64,000 bases of DNA, taken from Lithospermum erythrorhizon (taxonomy: Eukaryota; Streptophyta; Magnoliopsida; Boraginales; Boraginaceae). A program made the position numbers and the translations under genes. Positions 25,382 to 38,786 of this stretch are shown one piece after another. The notes beneath the pieces are model-generated. The model was not told where the DNA came from. It saw only the letters and a list, made by a program, of their open reading frames with translations, and did not search any database. The stretch lies in contig JADFUC010001351.1 of the NCBI GenBank assembly GCA_019722365.1, forward strand, positions 186,001 to 250,000, written 5' to 3'. The first letter of the stretch is position 1, and every line of letters begins with the position of its first letter.

Positions 25382-28221
25382 TGTTTCAAAAAGTGTCTCA
25401 CTTGATCATTACTTCACAATAAATGTTAAATTTGACTTTTTAGCGCAAATTAATAGGGGTAAAATTGTCCTATACTCATTTTTAAGATAATTTTTTGATT
25501 TTATTAAAATTTTGATGCAAGAAGATCTTAAGAAGGTAATGTCGTACATCTTAGAAGATCTTCAATTCAGTATATATGGATATATATCACATATACATGT
25601 ATTTATTGGTGAATTATATTGAGTTCATTGATTGATCTATTTTGTCAGTATAAGAAGGTAATGTCTATTAGTCATATCACTAGTGGTAATTATGAAGAAA
25701 TATCGAGGTTGTGAGAGATGAAATTTCTCTCTCTCAAGAAAAAGCTCTCATGTTTTTCTTGGCGCTCTTAATCTCCTTCTTTCTTTAGAACCCTCGACTT
25801 TGAATTCTCTAACATCTGCATTTATCAATCCTCGTCTTCGATTTCTCTCCTTTGATTTCTTTTGAATCAATGAAGAAGCATTTTTGGAACCAAACCACGA
25901 GGTTTGCTGCGCTGTGTTTGGGATCTTCCACTGCCACGGTTGCCTGGGCTCGCTTCGTGCTTCTTCATCTTCCACGCCCAATGATTCACGGTTGATGGTT
26001 GTTTCTGTAAACCCTTTTTTCTTTTCCGTGAGTTTTTGCTTTTCCCTTTCATATCTTCATCTCGCCTTGTTGCTTTATTTGGAAGATGAATGGTTTTGAT
26101 GATTTATGATCCGATGGGGCGAAGGTCTTATGATGGTTGAGTTTCGGGGTTTTCTCTTAGTTGTTCATCGATACTTACCCGCCTAATGATTAAGGTCGGT
26201 TTAAGTATATCACGGACTTCGTGGGTTCTTCAACTTCTCCCCTTTCACTAGTTCTTCTATCACGCTTTTGGGTCATTGTGACGGTGTTCATCTTCCTCCA
26301 CAGTGGTTATTGATGTTTTGCCGCATGCCTGTCGGGAGGTGGTTCGACTTTGCACGCCTAATCCATTGATCCTCATTGTTCTTCATGTTCCGCATTGGTT
26401 TTTGCACGATTTGGTCTTCAAGTGGGCCGAAGTTTGTGTGAATTTTGGTGTTCTTTGAAGTTTGATTTGATGACGGGCTTACATTGCTTGTTGAATCTTC
26501 ACATTCTTCATGTTGTTGCTTTGATGATTTCATGTTTACTGGATGATCGCCTTGTTGTGTTGTCCGTGGAATTCCGTGGTGGCGCGGCAAGGTTACAAGG
26601 TTCACGCGGCCGCCCGTGGTCGGGGAACTACGGAAGACCAACGTCAGGAAGTCAACGGTCGAAAAGAAGCATGGGGCGCGAATCTGCCATGCTTTGCCGG
26701 TTTGGCACTCTTTGGCTTCAAGACCTTTCATGGTCCTTTCAATCGTTGACTCGCTTGTCAAGTTTGGGCTGACTACGGTTTCTAAGCATTAATTTTGGCC
26801 ATGACTTGACTAGGCTGATTTGCATGATACCTCACGACTACGCTCATGGACTCAATTTAGTTTTAATTGAATTTCGAGTTAGTTTTCACTTAATTTTACT
26901 CTGGCCCCGCGCCGATTTCTCTATCTATTCGATTTTATGTGATTTCAATACCGTAGAGTTTATCCTTCAGGATACGCTCGGGGGCCCGAGAATCCCCATT
27001 CGAATGATTTTTATCTTTGAATTTTATTTTAATTATTACATTATGAAAAAAAAAGAAAAAAGACCTGGTAAGTATCACCATACTCGCCTTTCATTTAACG
27101 CGGCTCGACTTTCATATGAAATAATCTTGTGTCAAGTCTCTAAAAGAAAAGATCTAGTCCTCGATCAATCAAGACATCCCACGATTAACTCCTCCTCCGT
27201 GGTATCCCGTGTGAAAGCGACCTCGAGGACGTTAATAGCTGACTCAAGGCTTCACACTTTTATAATAGTTTTATTTCAAAGCACTATATTTATTTGGTCC
27301 CATATAATGGGATCAATATGGTTACACTATTTAAGATTAGCATTTGAAAGTGACACAAATGTTACATCGTCCCCCAACAAACGGAAACGTTAGATTCATA
27401 TGACAAATTACCATTGATGGTCACTTTGGGCATAAATGTTCGTTATATTATTGTAGATTAATCAATAAAGCAAGACAAACGTCAGATACGACCAACAAAA
27501 AGTACACATGGCCTCCACTTTCGTTTTTCAATCCAAATTTTAAGTGTTATGTTAGTCGAGATCATGCTGCTACCCTTATATCATTTACGGAGACTAATTT
27601 ATAATAGTAAAACTATTCGAGATTAAATTATAAATTGATTCCACTATATGAGACGAAATCGATAATTAACTCATTTTAGTAACATTTTTAAGTCAAGAAA
27701 GTAAAAAAATTTAATGCAATCACCAAAGAGATCAATGATCTAATGTGAAAAAGATCAATTCCAATGCCAAATTTCATAATAAACTAAAATTACTTGAAAT
27801 AATGACCATTTGGTGGCAAATAAGTACGTAGGACATATAACAAGTATAACAATATTTACATACTAATAACATTTCAATCAAATATGTTGATTTAGATCTC
27901 CAAACAATTCAAGATTGAAAATTGAAAAAATCTTCTTATGAGAGCTTGCATTATATTGGTAGATGGACAGTGCTTTTTCATCTTTTTTGTTTTCTACCAC
28001 ATTATATACTTCTTTTGTTGCTTTCTGTCTTTCTTGTCCTTTTGTCTTTCTTTAGCTCTCGCTTTTTCTCTTCTTTTCTCCCCAATCTTTTTCTGCATAA
28101 TATTTCCTCCAAAGGGTACCTGATTCTCTTTTGCCAGCTCCCTCTCCTCAGAGATAATAATCATTTCAAAATGAGTAGTACTGTTCTGCTACAACTACTA
28201 CTATTTCAGTACATATTTTCA
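25382..28221. other. Intergenic, GC-richer island at about 25.7-27.0 kb, no gene supported
   Basis: From about 25700 to 27000 the sequence is clearly less AT-rich than its surroundings and has open frames on both strands (a 157-codon frame on minus at 26288-26761 and a 125-codon frame on plus at 26395-26772). They overlap antiparallel and neither shows a known motif. A transposon core or captured gene fragment is possible. 27400-28221 is AT-rich and carries the region 3' of the KANADI gene. Confidence 0.5.
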
Positions 28222-31200
28222 TTAATGTGACCTTCCTAAAGTGAAATCAAGATTAGGCTTCTCTGGGGTGGTTGCTTCTGAGATTGAAATACTTGATGAG
28301 CTCACTTCTGATATTCTGTCATAACTTGAGCATTTTGGTTCCATTTCCTTCTGCATTGTATGAATTTGTAACAAAAAACTTACTTATTCAATCATATCTT
28401 GAATGGAGAAATTAGTTGTAAGAAAATAAAACATAAGATGTGTGAGGGAATATTTTTTCTAAAGAATCAAAATGACAAATGACTTTGTGAGATTGACTAG
28501 GCATATTTTGTTTTTATTGACCCAAGGAATAATGAAAGGAATCTGTACCATTATAAATGATATTGAATCTTATGGTGAAAATCTTGTTAATTGACTATTG
28601 TTAGAATTATTACTTGATTCGGCTATTAAATGACAAGGAAATAATTTTATATATGAAAAGTCAATTCTAATGATATTAAGGGATAGTAAAAAATGGGGTT
28701 ATTTGACTCTAATAAATAGGAGAGGCCATGCCTTTCTTAAAAAAGAAAAAGGAGTAGTTGAAGTCTCACAAAATTTAATTTTATCAAACTAAACCAACAT
28801 TGGGATATTAAGATTCAGAATCCAATTTCATGATGATGGTTGGATATCTTAAAGAAAAACATACATTTCAAATAACAAATACTTTGACCAAAACATGACT
28901 CACATATAACTCTATAATAAAGGAGTATTATTATTCTACCTGAACATTATTCATTTTCTTGGATACATTTATTGACCATCACATATTGCAATTGACTTGC
29001 CTATATATCTTTGGAAAAGGCATATCTTTTTTGCTTTAAAAAATATGCATCAAAGGAGACAAGTAAATATTCTCATGCAAAAATATAGCATCTCAATGTA
29101 TACAACATACAAACCTCACGACTTAAAGGAGACATAGAATAACTTATTTAAAGTGAAATCAATTGAAGTACCTCAATAGATGGTATGTTTTCTCTAATAT
29201 CCTTTGGTTTCCCATGCAGCCAAGCTTCCCTGCTACATAAATCAAAGCACATTCAATTGAGAGAATATTTCCTATTAGTGGAAGCCATGCAAGGCAAATA
29301 CTCAAAACAAAAGTAAACTTGAGTATGAAAAAAGCCATCTTTTACTTCTCTTGCTTAAAAATTTTACAGTTTTATCACTTTTTTAATATTCTGTTGAAAT
29401 AAAGTTGTAATCCACCCATGTGATAGCTCATTTGTCATAAAAACAGAGCAAGAAAGGAAGTTTCAATATTCAAAAAGGAAGGCTTTATCTCCAAAAATTC
29501 TACTTAATAGGGTCACCTCAAGGTTAGCTTTAACACTTATTTCAATTTCATAGTTGTGGCCTTGTGGGTCCCTTAGAAATAGCCTTATCTATGCCCACAA
29601 AATCCATAGGAAAGAGAATTCCCCCCTTCTAAGTTTAACTCATAATTTACATCATAATGGAGCTAGGAGTTTAATTGATAAGGTGATTAAACTTATTTAC
29701 TTAAGCTCTTAATTAATATGTAGGAGATAATTTAATTGGTAAACATCTCTAAGATTTATTCCCTCCCCGGTCCTCCTTTATTTGACTAAAACAAGGAGTA
29801 ATTATCACCTTGATGAGTTGCTCCAAAGGGCATGACAATTTCTCTCAAGATTCATACTTCCATGTTGAATTGGTAGCTCCGCTTTTCTTGTTGCATTGTG
29901 AATGTCAAATCCTAAGGCTTCACTAGAAGTATCCCCAGAAGATGATTTTTCGTATATCTCTGGTAGACCTGATGTTTTACAAAATAAAAATGTCAAAATC
30001 TTCAAACAAATTGTAGTCTTTAATTCAATAAATTCCTCGAGAGTAATTATAATTAAAGAGAGAGTAGTAGTTCAAGAAAATGACCAGAGGATGCAGCTGC
30101 TTTGTCAGTGGTCTTCACTGTTCGATACATCTGCATGGACATAAATGGTACAACCATTATATTTATATATATGAGAACCAGTAAATAAAAAATCAGAAAC
30201 TACCTTTTAAAACAATTAGGTGCATTTATATTCGAAAATATTGCTTGTTATTATCTTCTACTAATTAAAGACAATGTCATCATGCTTAATCAATATAGAA
30301 GTTGGGAAGCGGCATGTGTTCGTTAGATTATTTATAGAGAGAGTATTAGAGGAGTATCCGTTTCATATCATTTGTGAATTTAATAAAAAAATAGTTAAGA
30401 GTTCGAAAATTATTACAAACGCAGAGATCGTAATACAAAAAATAAACTAAAAATTGAAATTGAGGAGGGGGTGCATTGTGAAAACTCAAATGAAACTAGC
30501 TAGTCATGTTGTGATAACTCAATCAAGGAAAAACTATGCATGTGACATTGTTGGAAAGTACTATACAAGGTTGAGTGTATATATCATTGAGACATGATAG
30601 TGTTTTGTACTTGTGTATTATTATAGCCCTCTTCTTTCTCTTTCTAGTATAATTATGACTCAATTATAATATTAGTAGACTTGTTTTGGCTACTCTATGG
30701 ATTGTTTTCAATTCCTTGGACTTGTCTTACTCGATTTTTGCTTCTGCTATTATTGGTGAAACAACCCTCAACACCCCCCTTTCCTTCTCTCTCTCATATG
30801 GATGGTTCTTTCTTCCAAGCAAAAAGCTGCCTCTATAGCTTGCAGAAGCATCAGATCTCTAGCTTGATATATAGTACAAGAAGTCCAAAGGATTTATTTG
30901 AGAGCCCTCTTGGATGTATGTATAGCTTTATGGTATTTGAAATACATTTGTATCAAAACAAACATTTCTTGATGTTGGACTTGTATTCTTATTCATCCTC
31001 TAGTGTGTACAACTAAGGCAATTAATTCTATATATACTTACAAATCAAAGAAGAGGGTAAATTATTAAAGATGAATTGAACCAACATAATTACTATAGAT
31101 AATTGATTACTTTCTTTTTTTAGTTGGGATTACTATAGATAATTGATTACTTTCTTTTTTTAGTTGGGATTATTCATCCTCTATGTATGTAGCTAGGGAT

Positions 31201-32175
31201 AATTAAATGGTTCGAAGCTAAACATTTGAAAACTAAATTCATCAAATTTGGTGGCTGAAAAAATCATTTACAAGGAAGCACAAAACAATGAGAAATCATA
31301 AGAAATTTGAATATTTACCTGAAGATGGGATTTAACATGTGCCAAGGTGAGATCTTTCACATCCATTAGCTCAAGAACTGACTTGGGTGTTGCTCCTTTA
31401 TCATAATAATTCAACATGATATAAGTTATTAACAATAAAATATTTTAATATTTCAAGAAGTTGTTGATGATGATTGAAATTAAAGAAGCTTACTTTCATG
31501 TCCACCTAAGAGCTCAACAGCATGAACAAAGCGAGCATGCAGTGAAGTTGTCCATCGCATTCTTGGAGCTCTCATGCTTCTTTTACCTGGAAATCTTGAG
31601 AGAAATCTTGACCTGAGTACCCCTTGAGACTGAAATGGAGGAGGAATTGGTGGTTGCACAGAAGGACTTGTTTCTAAGGGCATTTGAGGGATAAATGGAA
31701 ATTGATGGTGATAATTAGGAGGAGGGTTTTGGTAAACTGGAATCCCTCTTATTGGTTTCAAGAATCCTAGCTCATCATGGTAGTTCAACCCCCTTTGTTG
31801 TTGAAGCAACTGATGATGATAATGGTGTGGCTGATTTTGTTGTTGCTTTTGATGGTGAATTGATTGGATGAGGTTATTATAGTTTGATGAATTATTATTA
31901 CCATTGTTTTGATGGTGTTGAGGAAGGTGAAAACTTTGGGTGTTTGTTTGCTCAAAACTACCTCCTCTTGGATTTGATAGAGAGAGTTCACATCTTTTGT
32001 CTATGTCTTGTTTAGCCATTGAAGAGATGGTGGTATTTCTTGAGTCCAAAGCTCTTTTCCAAAACCCCAAATCCATTTCTCCTTCATTGCTTTTTCTTCT
32101 CCATCCAAATGATTGCTTATTGTTTGGAGGGCTAATCTCTAAAGATAGGTCTGGTTGTGCTGGAAACAACTCCAT
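28222..32175 (-). CDS. KAN2: KANADI2-like GARP transcription factor
   Basis: Nuclear GARP-family DNA-binding protein. KANADI factors specify abaxial organ identity and oppose HD-ZIP III factors. I read six exons: 32175-31494, 31395-31319, 30130-30085, 29968-29809, 29229-29172 and 28350-28222. All introns are GT-AG and the phases close to 383 residues. The N-terminus MELFPAQPDLSL and DLGFWKRALDS match KAN2 rather than KAN1 or KAN4. A His/Gln-rich linker leads to PIRGIPVYQNPPP. The GARP domain is about residues 198-262 (KRSMRAPRMRW, HARFVHAVELLGGHE, then VKDLTLAHVKSHLQ and MYRTVKTTDK across exons 2-3). The C-terminus ends PNLDFTLGRSH, like the family's conserved tail. The open frame runs into intron 1 (ESKLL), which is not coding. 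The gene looks intact. Confidence 0.95.
31091..31170. repeat. Perfect 40-bp tandem duplication in KANADI intron 2
   Basis: 31091-31130 and 31131-31170 are identical (starting TACTATAGATAATTGATTAC and ending TAGTTGGGAT). The lack of any mismatch suggests a recent slippage or duplication. It lies in the intron 31318-30131 and does not touch splice sites. Confidence 0.9.
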
Positions 32176-32539
32176 CTTTTTCTCCTCCTTGTTTGAATTT
32201 TTGGTCTAGATGGTTCTTATTGAATTTTTTTCTTCTTGGTAGTTCTACAAATAAGGTTATGATGAAAAGGGGAAAAAAGAATGATAAAAATTTAAGGGTT
32301 AGATTTAAAGATTATTGAGTAGTCTAGCTAGAGATAAAAGATTGGACATTAGGATGAGATCTTTATTACTAGTGTTTTTGAATTGAGATATGGTTTGATG
32401 ATGATCAATTTGAGGGGAGTAGTTGTGGAGAGAAGAGATGAAAGAGGGATGAATGAGAAATGACAAAGGATGAAGTGAATGGTTGTTCCTTATGTGTGAA
32501 GTATATGTGAGAAAATGATATTTGGGGGTGGCGGTGGGG

Positions 32540-32545
32540 TATATA
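32540..32545 (-). promoter_or_regulatory. Candidate TATA box of the KANADI gene
   Basis: The minus strand reads CCTATATACCCC about 365 bases upstream of the ATG at 32175. A TC-rich leader lies between the two, as is common in plant 5' UTRs. There is no transcript evidence, so this is positional inference. Confidence 0.35.
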
Positions 32546-32699
32546 GGTTGAGAGAAGAAAGATAGGTGAGGAAAATAAGGGCGTTTCTTTTGTGGACGTG
32601 GGGGTAAGATGAGAAAGTTGAAAAAAAGAAGAAAAAAAATTGACAAGTAAAAAAGTGAATAATTTTGGGACTTCGATGCAACATCCCTTTCTTACTTTA

Positions 32700-34560
32700 T
32701 TATGGTGAGTTTTGTGTGAAAGGCGATAATTAATTAAAATAATACTTTTCCAATTTTTAACTTCATTCGAAACATTTAGCCAAAGTTTAATTTTTTGTTC
32801 ATTAAATAAACCTTTAGTTTTACCCTTTTCAAACATACAGTTAGTTAAAGGAGAAAACATGATTTTTATTATACATTTCTTACGTCTCATTTGTCCTCGA
32901 CAATATATACTCGATTCTATTACTAGTATTTATTTCAAACCCTACCATTTTTTGCCCTATCTAGCTCGACTTATAGTAGTACCTTGCAAGGTACTTGGAC
33001 GGCTCTGCTCGATTTCAACCAAACCAATCGAACCTATTTCGTTGGGGCTTTCTTTCAAAAGGCCGAATTCAAATTGCTCTGCTGATCGTTCCTGCTCCGA
33101 TTGGTTTTCACCTGTTCCGATTCTAAGCTTAAGCTTCTAAGCCAGATACTTGTTCTCATCGCCTTGAACTCAAAATTAAGTCCTAAGACTACCCAATCCA
33201 TTTAATTTCAACGAACCTTTTAAGATTACTTATAAATCTGGGATACATTCAACATACAATACCACTCTTTTACATATCATCGTATTCTCTATATTATTAG
33301 TTTTAAAAGATTTATACATATATCTTATTCCATTATACTAATAACGAACAAAGTTAAATCTAAATTCACCCTCTAAAACGCACTCCTAAATACTACAAAG
33401 ATTCAAACCATAATAAATGAAATTGATAAATCTACATAAAATTTAGAAATCGGTTCGTTATTTCAAATTTAACTTCAATTAGTTCAAGTTCTTCCAACGC
33501 CGAACCTAAATCGTCTCGGTTCAGACGATTTCCAAAATTTTGCTATTGCTCGATTTCGACCTGCCTCTCACTGTTTCGAATTTCATAGACACCCCTAATA
33601 GATCCGAATGAATTAAATAACAAACTTAAAAATAAAAATAATCATGTTATTAAACAAATGAAGTCACAAACAAGTTTATAACTTCATGGGTATCATTGTC
33701 CACCTATGTAAACTTTAGAGACTACATACGTAACAATTTTTGTCAAACTCCAGTAACTTTTTTGTACAATTAACTTGATACTTTATCATTTTCATTTCAA
33801 TTTTGATGTCCTAATTATTTATATTATAACTGTGAAAACAGATTTATATAATAGATCGATGCAATTCTAAGCATCTAAGACTACAAAGTACAGAAAATAA
33901 AGAGATAATTTTTTACCTGGTATTCCTAACAATAATATATTAGAACTAATTCACGACAGTGCCCACAAAATAAATTTAATATAGTAAGAATATATGCATT
34001 TCAGCCTAAAACTAATCTCAAACGAGTAAACTATTTCTCGTACGCATGTAATAACTTAAACTATATCACACTAGTAGACTACCACACCCGACGGACACCA
34101 ATTAACTGAAAGGCAATATGATAAGAGATATTAAGCCTAAGACTCTCCCTCACTATTCTAGTATAACCAAGATAAACCTCATACACAACAAGATAGAATA
34201 TATGCTAAGACTACACAAGAAACTTCATCAAGTATATTTCACCTAGTCACTGGCAGAATACTAATTTATAAAGAAAATTCACTAACTATTTGGTGCTAGA
34301 AATATCGAAGAAACTAAGACCTTATTTATAGGGCCAAGTATGAGAACATTTCTACAAAACTTTCGATGTGGAAGTTCTTCCAAGATTCAAGACACCCAAA
34401 TTCCAACAATTTATTTATTTTGTCAATCATTCAAATTTTCGCTTACTTTCGTTGCAAATCAATTGCTATTTCAATTAATCTATTTTAATATGAATATTTT
34501 TTCCCGAATTTAAACACTTTAATGGAAATTGATCATATGCAATTCCTAAAGAGTTACATA
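32700..34560. other. Intergenic, hAT-like remnants, no gene
   Basis: AT-rich sequence. Around 32995-33130 and 33490-33560 there are GC-richer patches with CCAATCGAACC, CCGAACC and CGGTTCAGACG strings of the kind found in subterminal regions of plant hAT elements, but no clear ends. No coding region is supported. Confidence 0.4.
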
Positions 34561-35184
34561 TACAAATGTACATGAGTCAATCCGAGTCCGAGCTGAAGAA
34601 ATTTTAGTTCGACTTGATGATTATTTGAGTCAAGCCGGAGACAACGCCCTATTTAATTTTACCAAGCTCGAGCTAAGCCTCAAGTTGACTCACTTGGTCA
34701 ATGGCTTGTTAGAACTCCGGATTCAATCTCGATAAATTATAAATAAAATCTAGTTTACTAATTCAAATATTAGTAAAATTAAGCACAACTTGATAAGAAT
34801 AATAAAATAAGAAAATAATTTCAATAAAAATGCATTATATATAGATTCAATCTGAATATTTAAAAATCTGTACATAGTTTAACGCACATGATGTTCAAAC
34901 TCTATAATAAAATCAAAACAAGGAACTAAATATTAAAATAAATAAACAAGGATAAGAAGAGTTTTCAAAGGATATCTAAAATATTTCTATAAAAAACTTT
35001 GATAAACTGTTTGAATTATATCAGTTTATATATATATATATAGTAAGCTGGCTGACCGAGTTGTTAAGCCTAAAGACCGGATCACATCTTTGTTCCCTAT
35101 AGATCAAGCCGAGCTCTCGCTTCCGACTCATCCGAGTTTAATTGAGTAAGCCGTTCGATATAGTTTAACTCATGCACAACTCTA
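34561..35184. mobile_element. Non-autonomous hAT element (MITE)
   Basis: The left terminus TACAAATGTACATGAGTCAA and the reverse complement of the right terminus, TAGAGTTGTGCATGAGTTAA, match imperfectly. The flanks are GTTACATA (34553-34560) and GTTAGATA (35185-35192), a 7/8 match and the 8-bp duplication expected for hAT. The subterminal regions are rich in GAGCTCGG/CCGAGTC-type repeats. At 624 bp it has no coding capacity. Confidence 0.7.
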
Positions 35185-35192
35185 GTTAGATA

Positions 35193-37900
35193 AAAATTAC
35201 ATACTACAATGTCAACCTCTTCAAAAATTCAAATGACATGTGTAATTTTATAAACTAGTGGATGACGATCAACATCGGACTCAATCAGGGTCATTCCAGT
35301 TGAAAAATGGGTCATCCATATAGTAATCCAATAAAGAGGCTCATCAATCGGGTTGCTCTAGGCTCTAAGGCTCAAAGCCTTGGCTAGCCTTACTCAACTG
35401 GAAGAAATCAAATATCTATTGAATAGGTTCAAGATGTTACAACCAATGTGCTTAAATGAGTCACCACTAATGGCAACTACTACAAAAAAATTAAACATGA
35501 TATGAAAACATCAATTAGAAGCAAAAAACCAGAACATTTCCTTCCGATATGTAATATACAATATAATCCATTTATCAAGAGAATTGAATATGTATGTAAT
35601 TTATAATGTATTCTTATTGTACATTTTAACAGTCACATCCAGAGCTTTTAATTTATGTCTTGTACATCGTGCATAAACTCGAGAAGTCTAAGATGATAAT
35701 GAACTATTCCCTTGAGAAGAAAAGCATAGCCATGCCTGGTTGATCCCATACACACATGTATTTTCGTCTCAACTCTTATACACGATATTATTGAAATTCG
35801 ATATACATTAAAATCCAAATAAAATTAGAAGCACTGAATTAATCAATTACTATAGCTATTCTATTATTACCGACAGGGGTACAGGACCCTATCTTACAAT
35901 TACAAGCATTTGATTGATAAATACAAGAGGGGTCAGATTGTCGATTTATTAGTAGCCAAGCTTTGAGCCCAAAATTCTGAGAAGAGGGGCAATCATAAAC
36001 GTAATGATGATGAGTAGATCCAACATTGTAATCAATCAAATTTCTTCACTGAATGAGAGATCAGATAGAGAAGTTATCAAAGGAATGTGAGTATGAATAC
36101 GAACAGAATATGTAACGAAATGTTCAACAGCTCAATATTGTACCTATCCTTGGTTGTGTCCCATAATTATTGTCCCACCTCATTGACATTGAATTGGAAT
36201 AATGTATCCTATACTATAGTACTATTAAATCAGAATACGTCCAATTGCACTTCCATATAAAAATGTCTCACATCGCATTCAAACACCATTCTCATTGTTT
36301 CCAAACTACAAGGTGAAGTAATATTTTTTGACAAAGCATATATGAACACATTATTTTAACCACTAATTAATTAACTATTTAAAGCTTATAATAAAAGATC
36401 AAGTTATTTTCGACTATATGATTAAACATTTGCTTATTAAAAGAGGGATATTTGCATAGTTTTATTTTGGGATATCATCACTAATCACTAACATATACCC
36501 ATAAAATTCGACAAGCGACGTTGCTTTCTTCCCTTTTTACATTATTAATTACTAAATTACCCTTCTATCCAAAAATCTAAAATCTAAAAGTTAGGTAAAA
36601 ATATTATCTTGTTAATTAATAATTTCACCTCATAATTGATAACTCATGAGTTCTAATAGTAATCAACTAATATTAAGTATTCATCATACTTTCTAATTGA
36701 CTATTTATGAGATGTGACTATATTTTGTGGAGTACTCCGTATTGTCTATAATATGAACCTTAATCCATGATGCAATTCGTCCGAAGCGCGAGGAACTTGA
36801 TTCTTTTTACATAGGTTTTGCATATTTAATTCTTATTTCAATCATTTTTCTATATAAGTAAAAATAATTTTACCATGTTTAATTAGTATACAATTCAATA
36901 AACAAGGTTAATCTTTACAACATAATACAAGGAAATGATGCGACATAAACTTGTCGTACGTGTTCTATTTTTTCAGTGAAGAAACGCTCTCGCAACGGCC
37001 GCAGAACAGTCATGAAGGGGTCGCTTGAGCGCTAGAACGTTGAAAATCTCGAGTTAAAAGCACCCAATGGCCGGATTTTGGGGCCGCATGGGGCCGCCAT
37101 GGGGCCATTACGACGGCCGAAATGATTATTCGAGGCGGTTTGGGCTTTTCAGTTCTAATATTCAAATTTAGGTTAAGGCTGCCTTATAAATAGATAACTA
37201 CTACAGAGTTGATTATCACAAATACAATGTAGACAATAATCATCACAAAAAGAATATTAGGGTTTTAATATTCTCGCTAACTTAGAAAATTTATTCGTTT
37301 CTAAGGTTTTCAAGGCCAGATTTTCACGAGCAAAATACTCAACCGATGTACTGGGCCTAAGTAGTGTGGCTTCAGAACAATCTTCCTCATAAGGGAATCA
37401 GCAGCCAGTTAACAGGACGTAATTCTTTCTACATCAAGTGGAACTTGTATGTAACTACAGAAATCATGACTCTCGCACTTTAAATTCCTGCCTGTTTTAT
37501 TAATCATTAAACTTCTGTGAGGGATTTAGGGGTCTTAAATCCTAAAAAACTAAAAAGAAAAAATTAAAGTATAATCATAAAATTAATTATTTGAACAATT
37601 TGATGTTTATTCATCGGGTTTACGGTGAAGTTGAAATACGAAGCAATAATAAGAAAGAAAAATATAACCTTAAATATATAAAAGATTTGTAATATTATAC
37701 GTACGATTTGAGTATGATACATCACATACATTTGGCATATATATATTATAATTGACATGCATCCCACTCTTTAATTAACTTTGTTTATTTATTATCTCCA
37801 AATAAGATGCTTAATGATTCAAATGTATTTATCAATAATACAATTATTTTTACTCAAGTTTGAATGTATAATTTTATTATTCAATTCACAAGAATATATG
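35193..37900. other. Intergenic; contains a GC-richer segment with a TATA box at about 36.96-37.5 kb
   Basis: No gene is supported. At 36970-37150 the sequence is GC-rich (GGCCGC-type strings). It is followed by TTATAAATAG at 37184-37193 and a further 300 bases of less AT-biased sequence, an arrangement like the promoter and leader of an LTR, although no paired ends were found. A 66-codon minus frame at 35839-36039 has no family match. Confidence 0.4.
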
Positions 37901-37903
37901 TCA

Positions 37904-38045
37904 TAAATATTATTATTATTATTATTATTATTATATAAATGCATACAATATATAAATGCCCTATATATATATGCCTCATATATAAATACATACATATATA
38001 TATGTCTCACATATTATGTATTATTAATTTATTACTCCTTCATAA

Positions 38046-38108
<63 letters not shown>

Positions 38109-38310
38109 TCTATATATAAATACATACATATATATATGTCTCACATATTATGTATTATTAATTTATTATACCTTCATCAATAGTATCTCATCATACGTCA
38201 TTTTAATCTTTTAATAATTGCATATTAAATAATAATATATTTTATGTAGAATTATTGTTGTTCTTATTATTATAATTGTGTGTTATTTAAATAATTGTAT
38301 GCTTTGTGAC

Positions 38311-38377
<67 letters not shown>

Positions 38378-38382
38378 GTAAC

Positions 38383-38422
<40 letters not shown>
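37904..38422. repeat. Microsatellite and local duplication block
   Basis: This contains (ATT)n at 37905-37934, (AT)n at about 38054-38105, and two (ATT)n arrays at 38311-38377 and 38383-38422. The (AT)n tract is flanked by a near-identical direct repeat of about 72 bp (37971-38043 and 38106-38177, sharing ATAAATACATACATATATAT and GTCTCACATATTATGTATTA). Open frames here are translated repeats (poly-Leu, Ile-Tyr), not genes. Confidence 0.9.
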
Positions 38423-38786
38423 TAATGCTTATAGATATGAATTTTATATATTGGGATCCTAAAATTTAAATTATACTTTTTAAACTATACCAATTTTACC
38501 GATATTTAAAAGTAATATCTGGACATACTATATCGAAGGGATCACCTTCAATATATTTAGTCAACAGAGATCAAGTTGTTAAAGTAATATTTGTATCTCA
38601 CTATGGACAGTGCAATTTGGTATATTACCTCTCTATAGACATCGTATTTTATTGTAATTTTTTATATTATATTAATAAAATTATTTTAAGTATCAAAGTA
38701 TCCTTCAAAAATAAAAATATTAATTAGAAGACCAAATGAAATATAAGTTTTACACTTTTTTAAATGATTAATTAAACATAAAAACG

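Noticed and set aside
26288..26761. 157-codon minus frame overlapping a 125-codon plus frame
   Set aside because: The two frames are antiparallel in a GC-richer island, neither has a recognisable domain, and I see no splice or promoter context. Kept only as an unassigned-island finding.
32305..32890. Minus-strand frames of 113 and 161 codons upstream of the KANADI start
   Set aside because: They are low-complexity Phe/Ser/His-rich frames spanning the promoter and TC-rich leader, with no family match.
38278..38469. 63-codon frame with a long poly-Leu run, and the Ile-Tyr frame at 37939-38214
   Set aside because: They are translated (ATT)n and (AT)n microsatellites.
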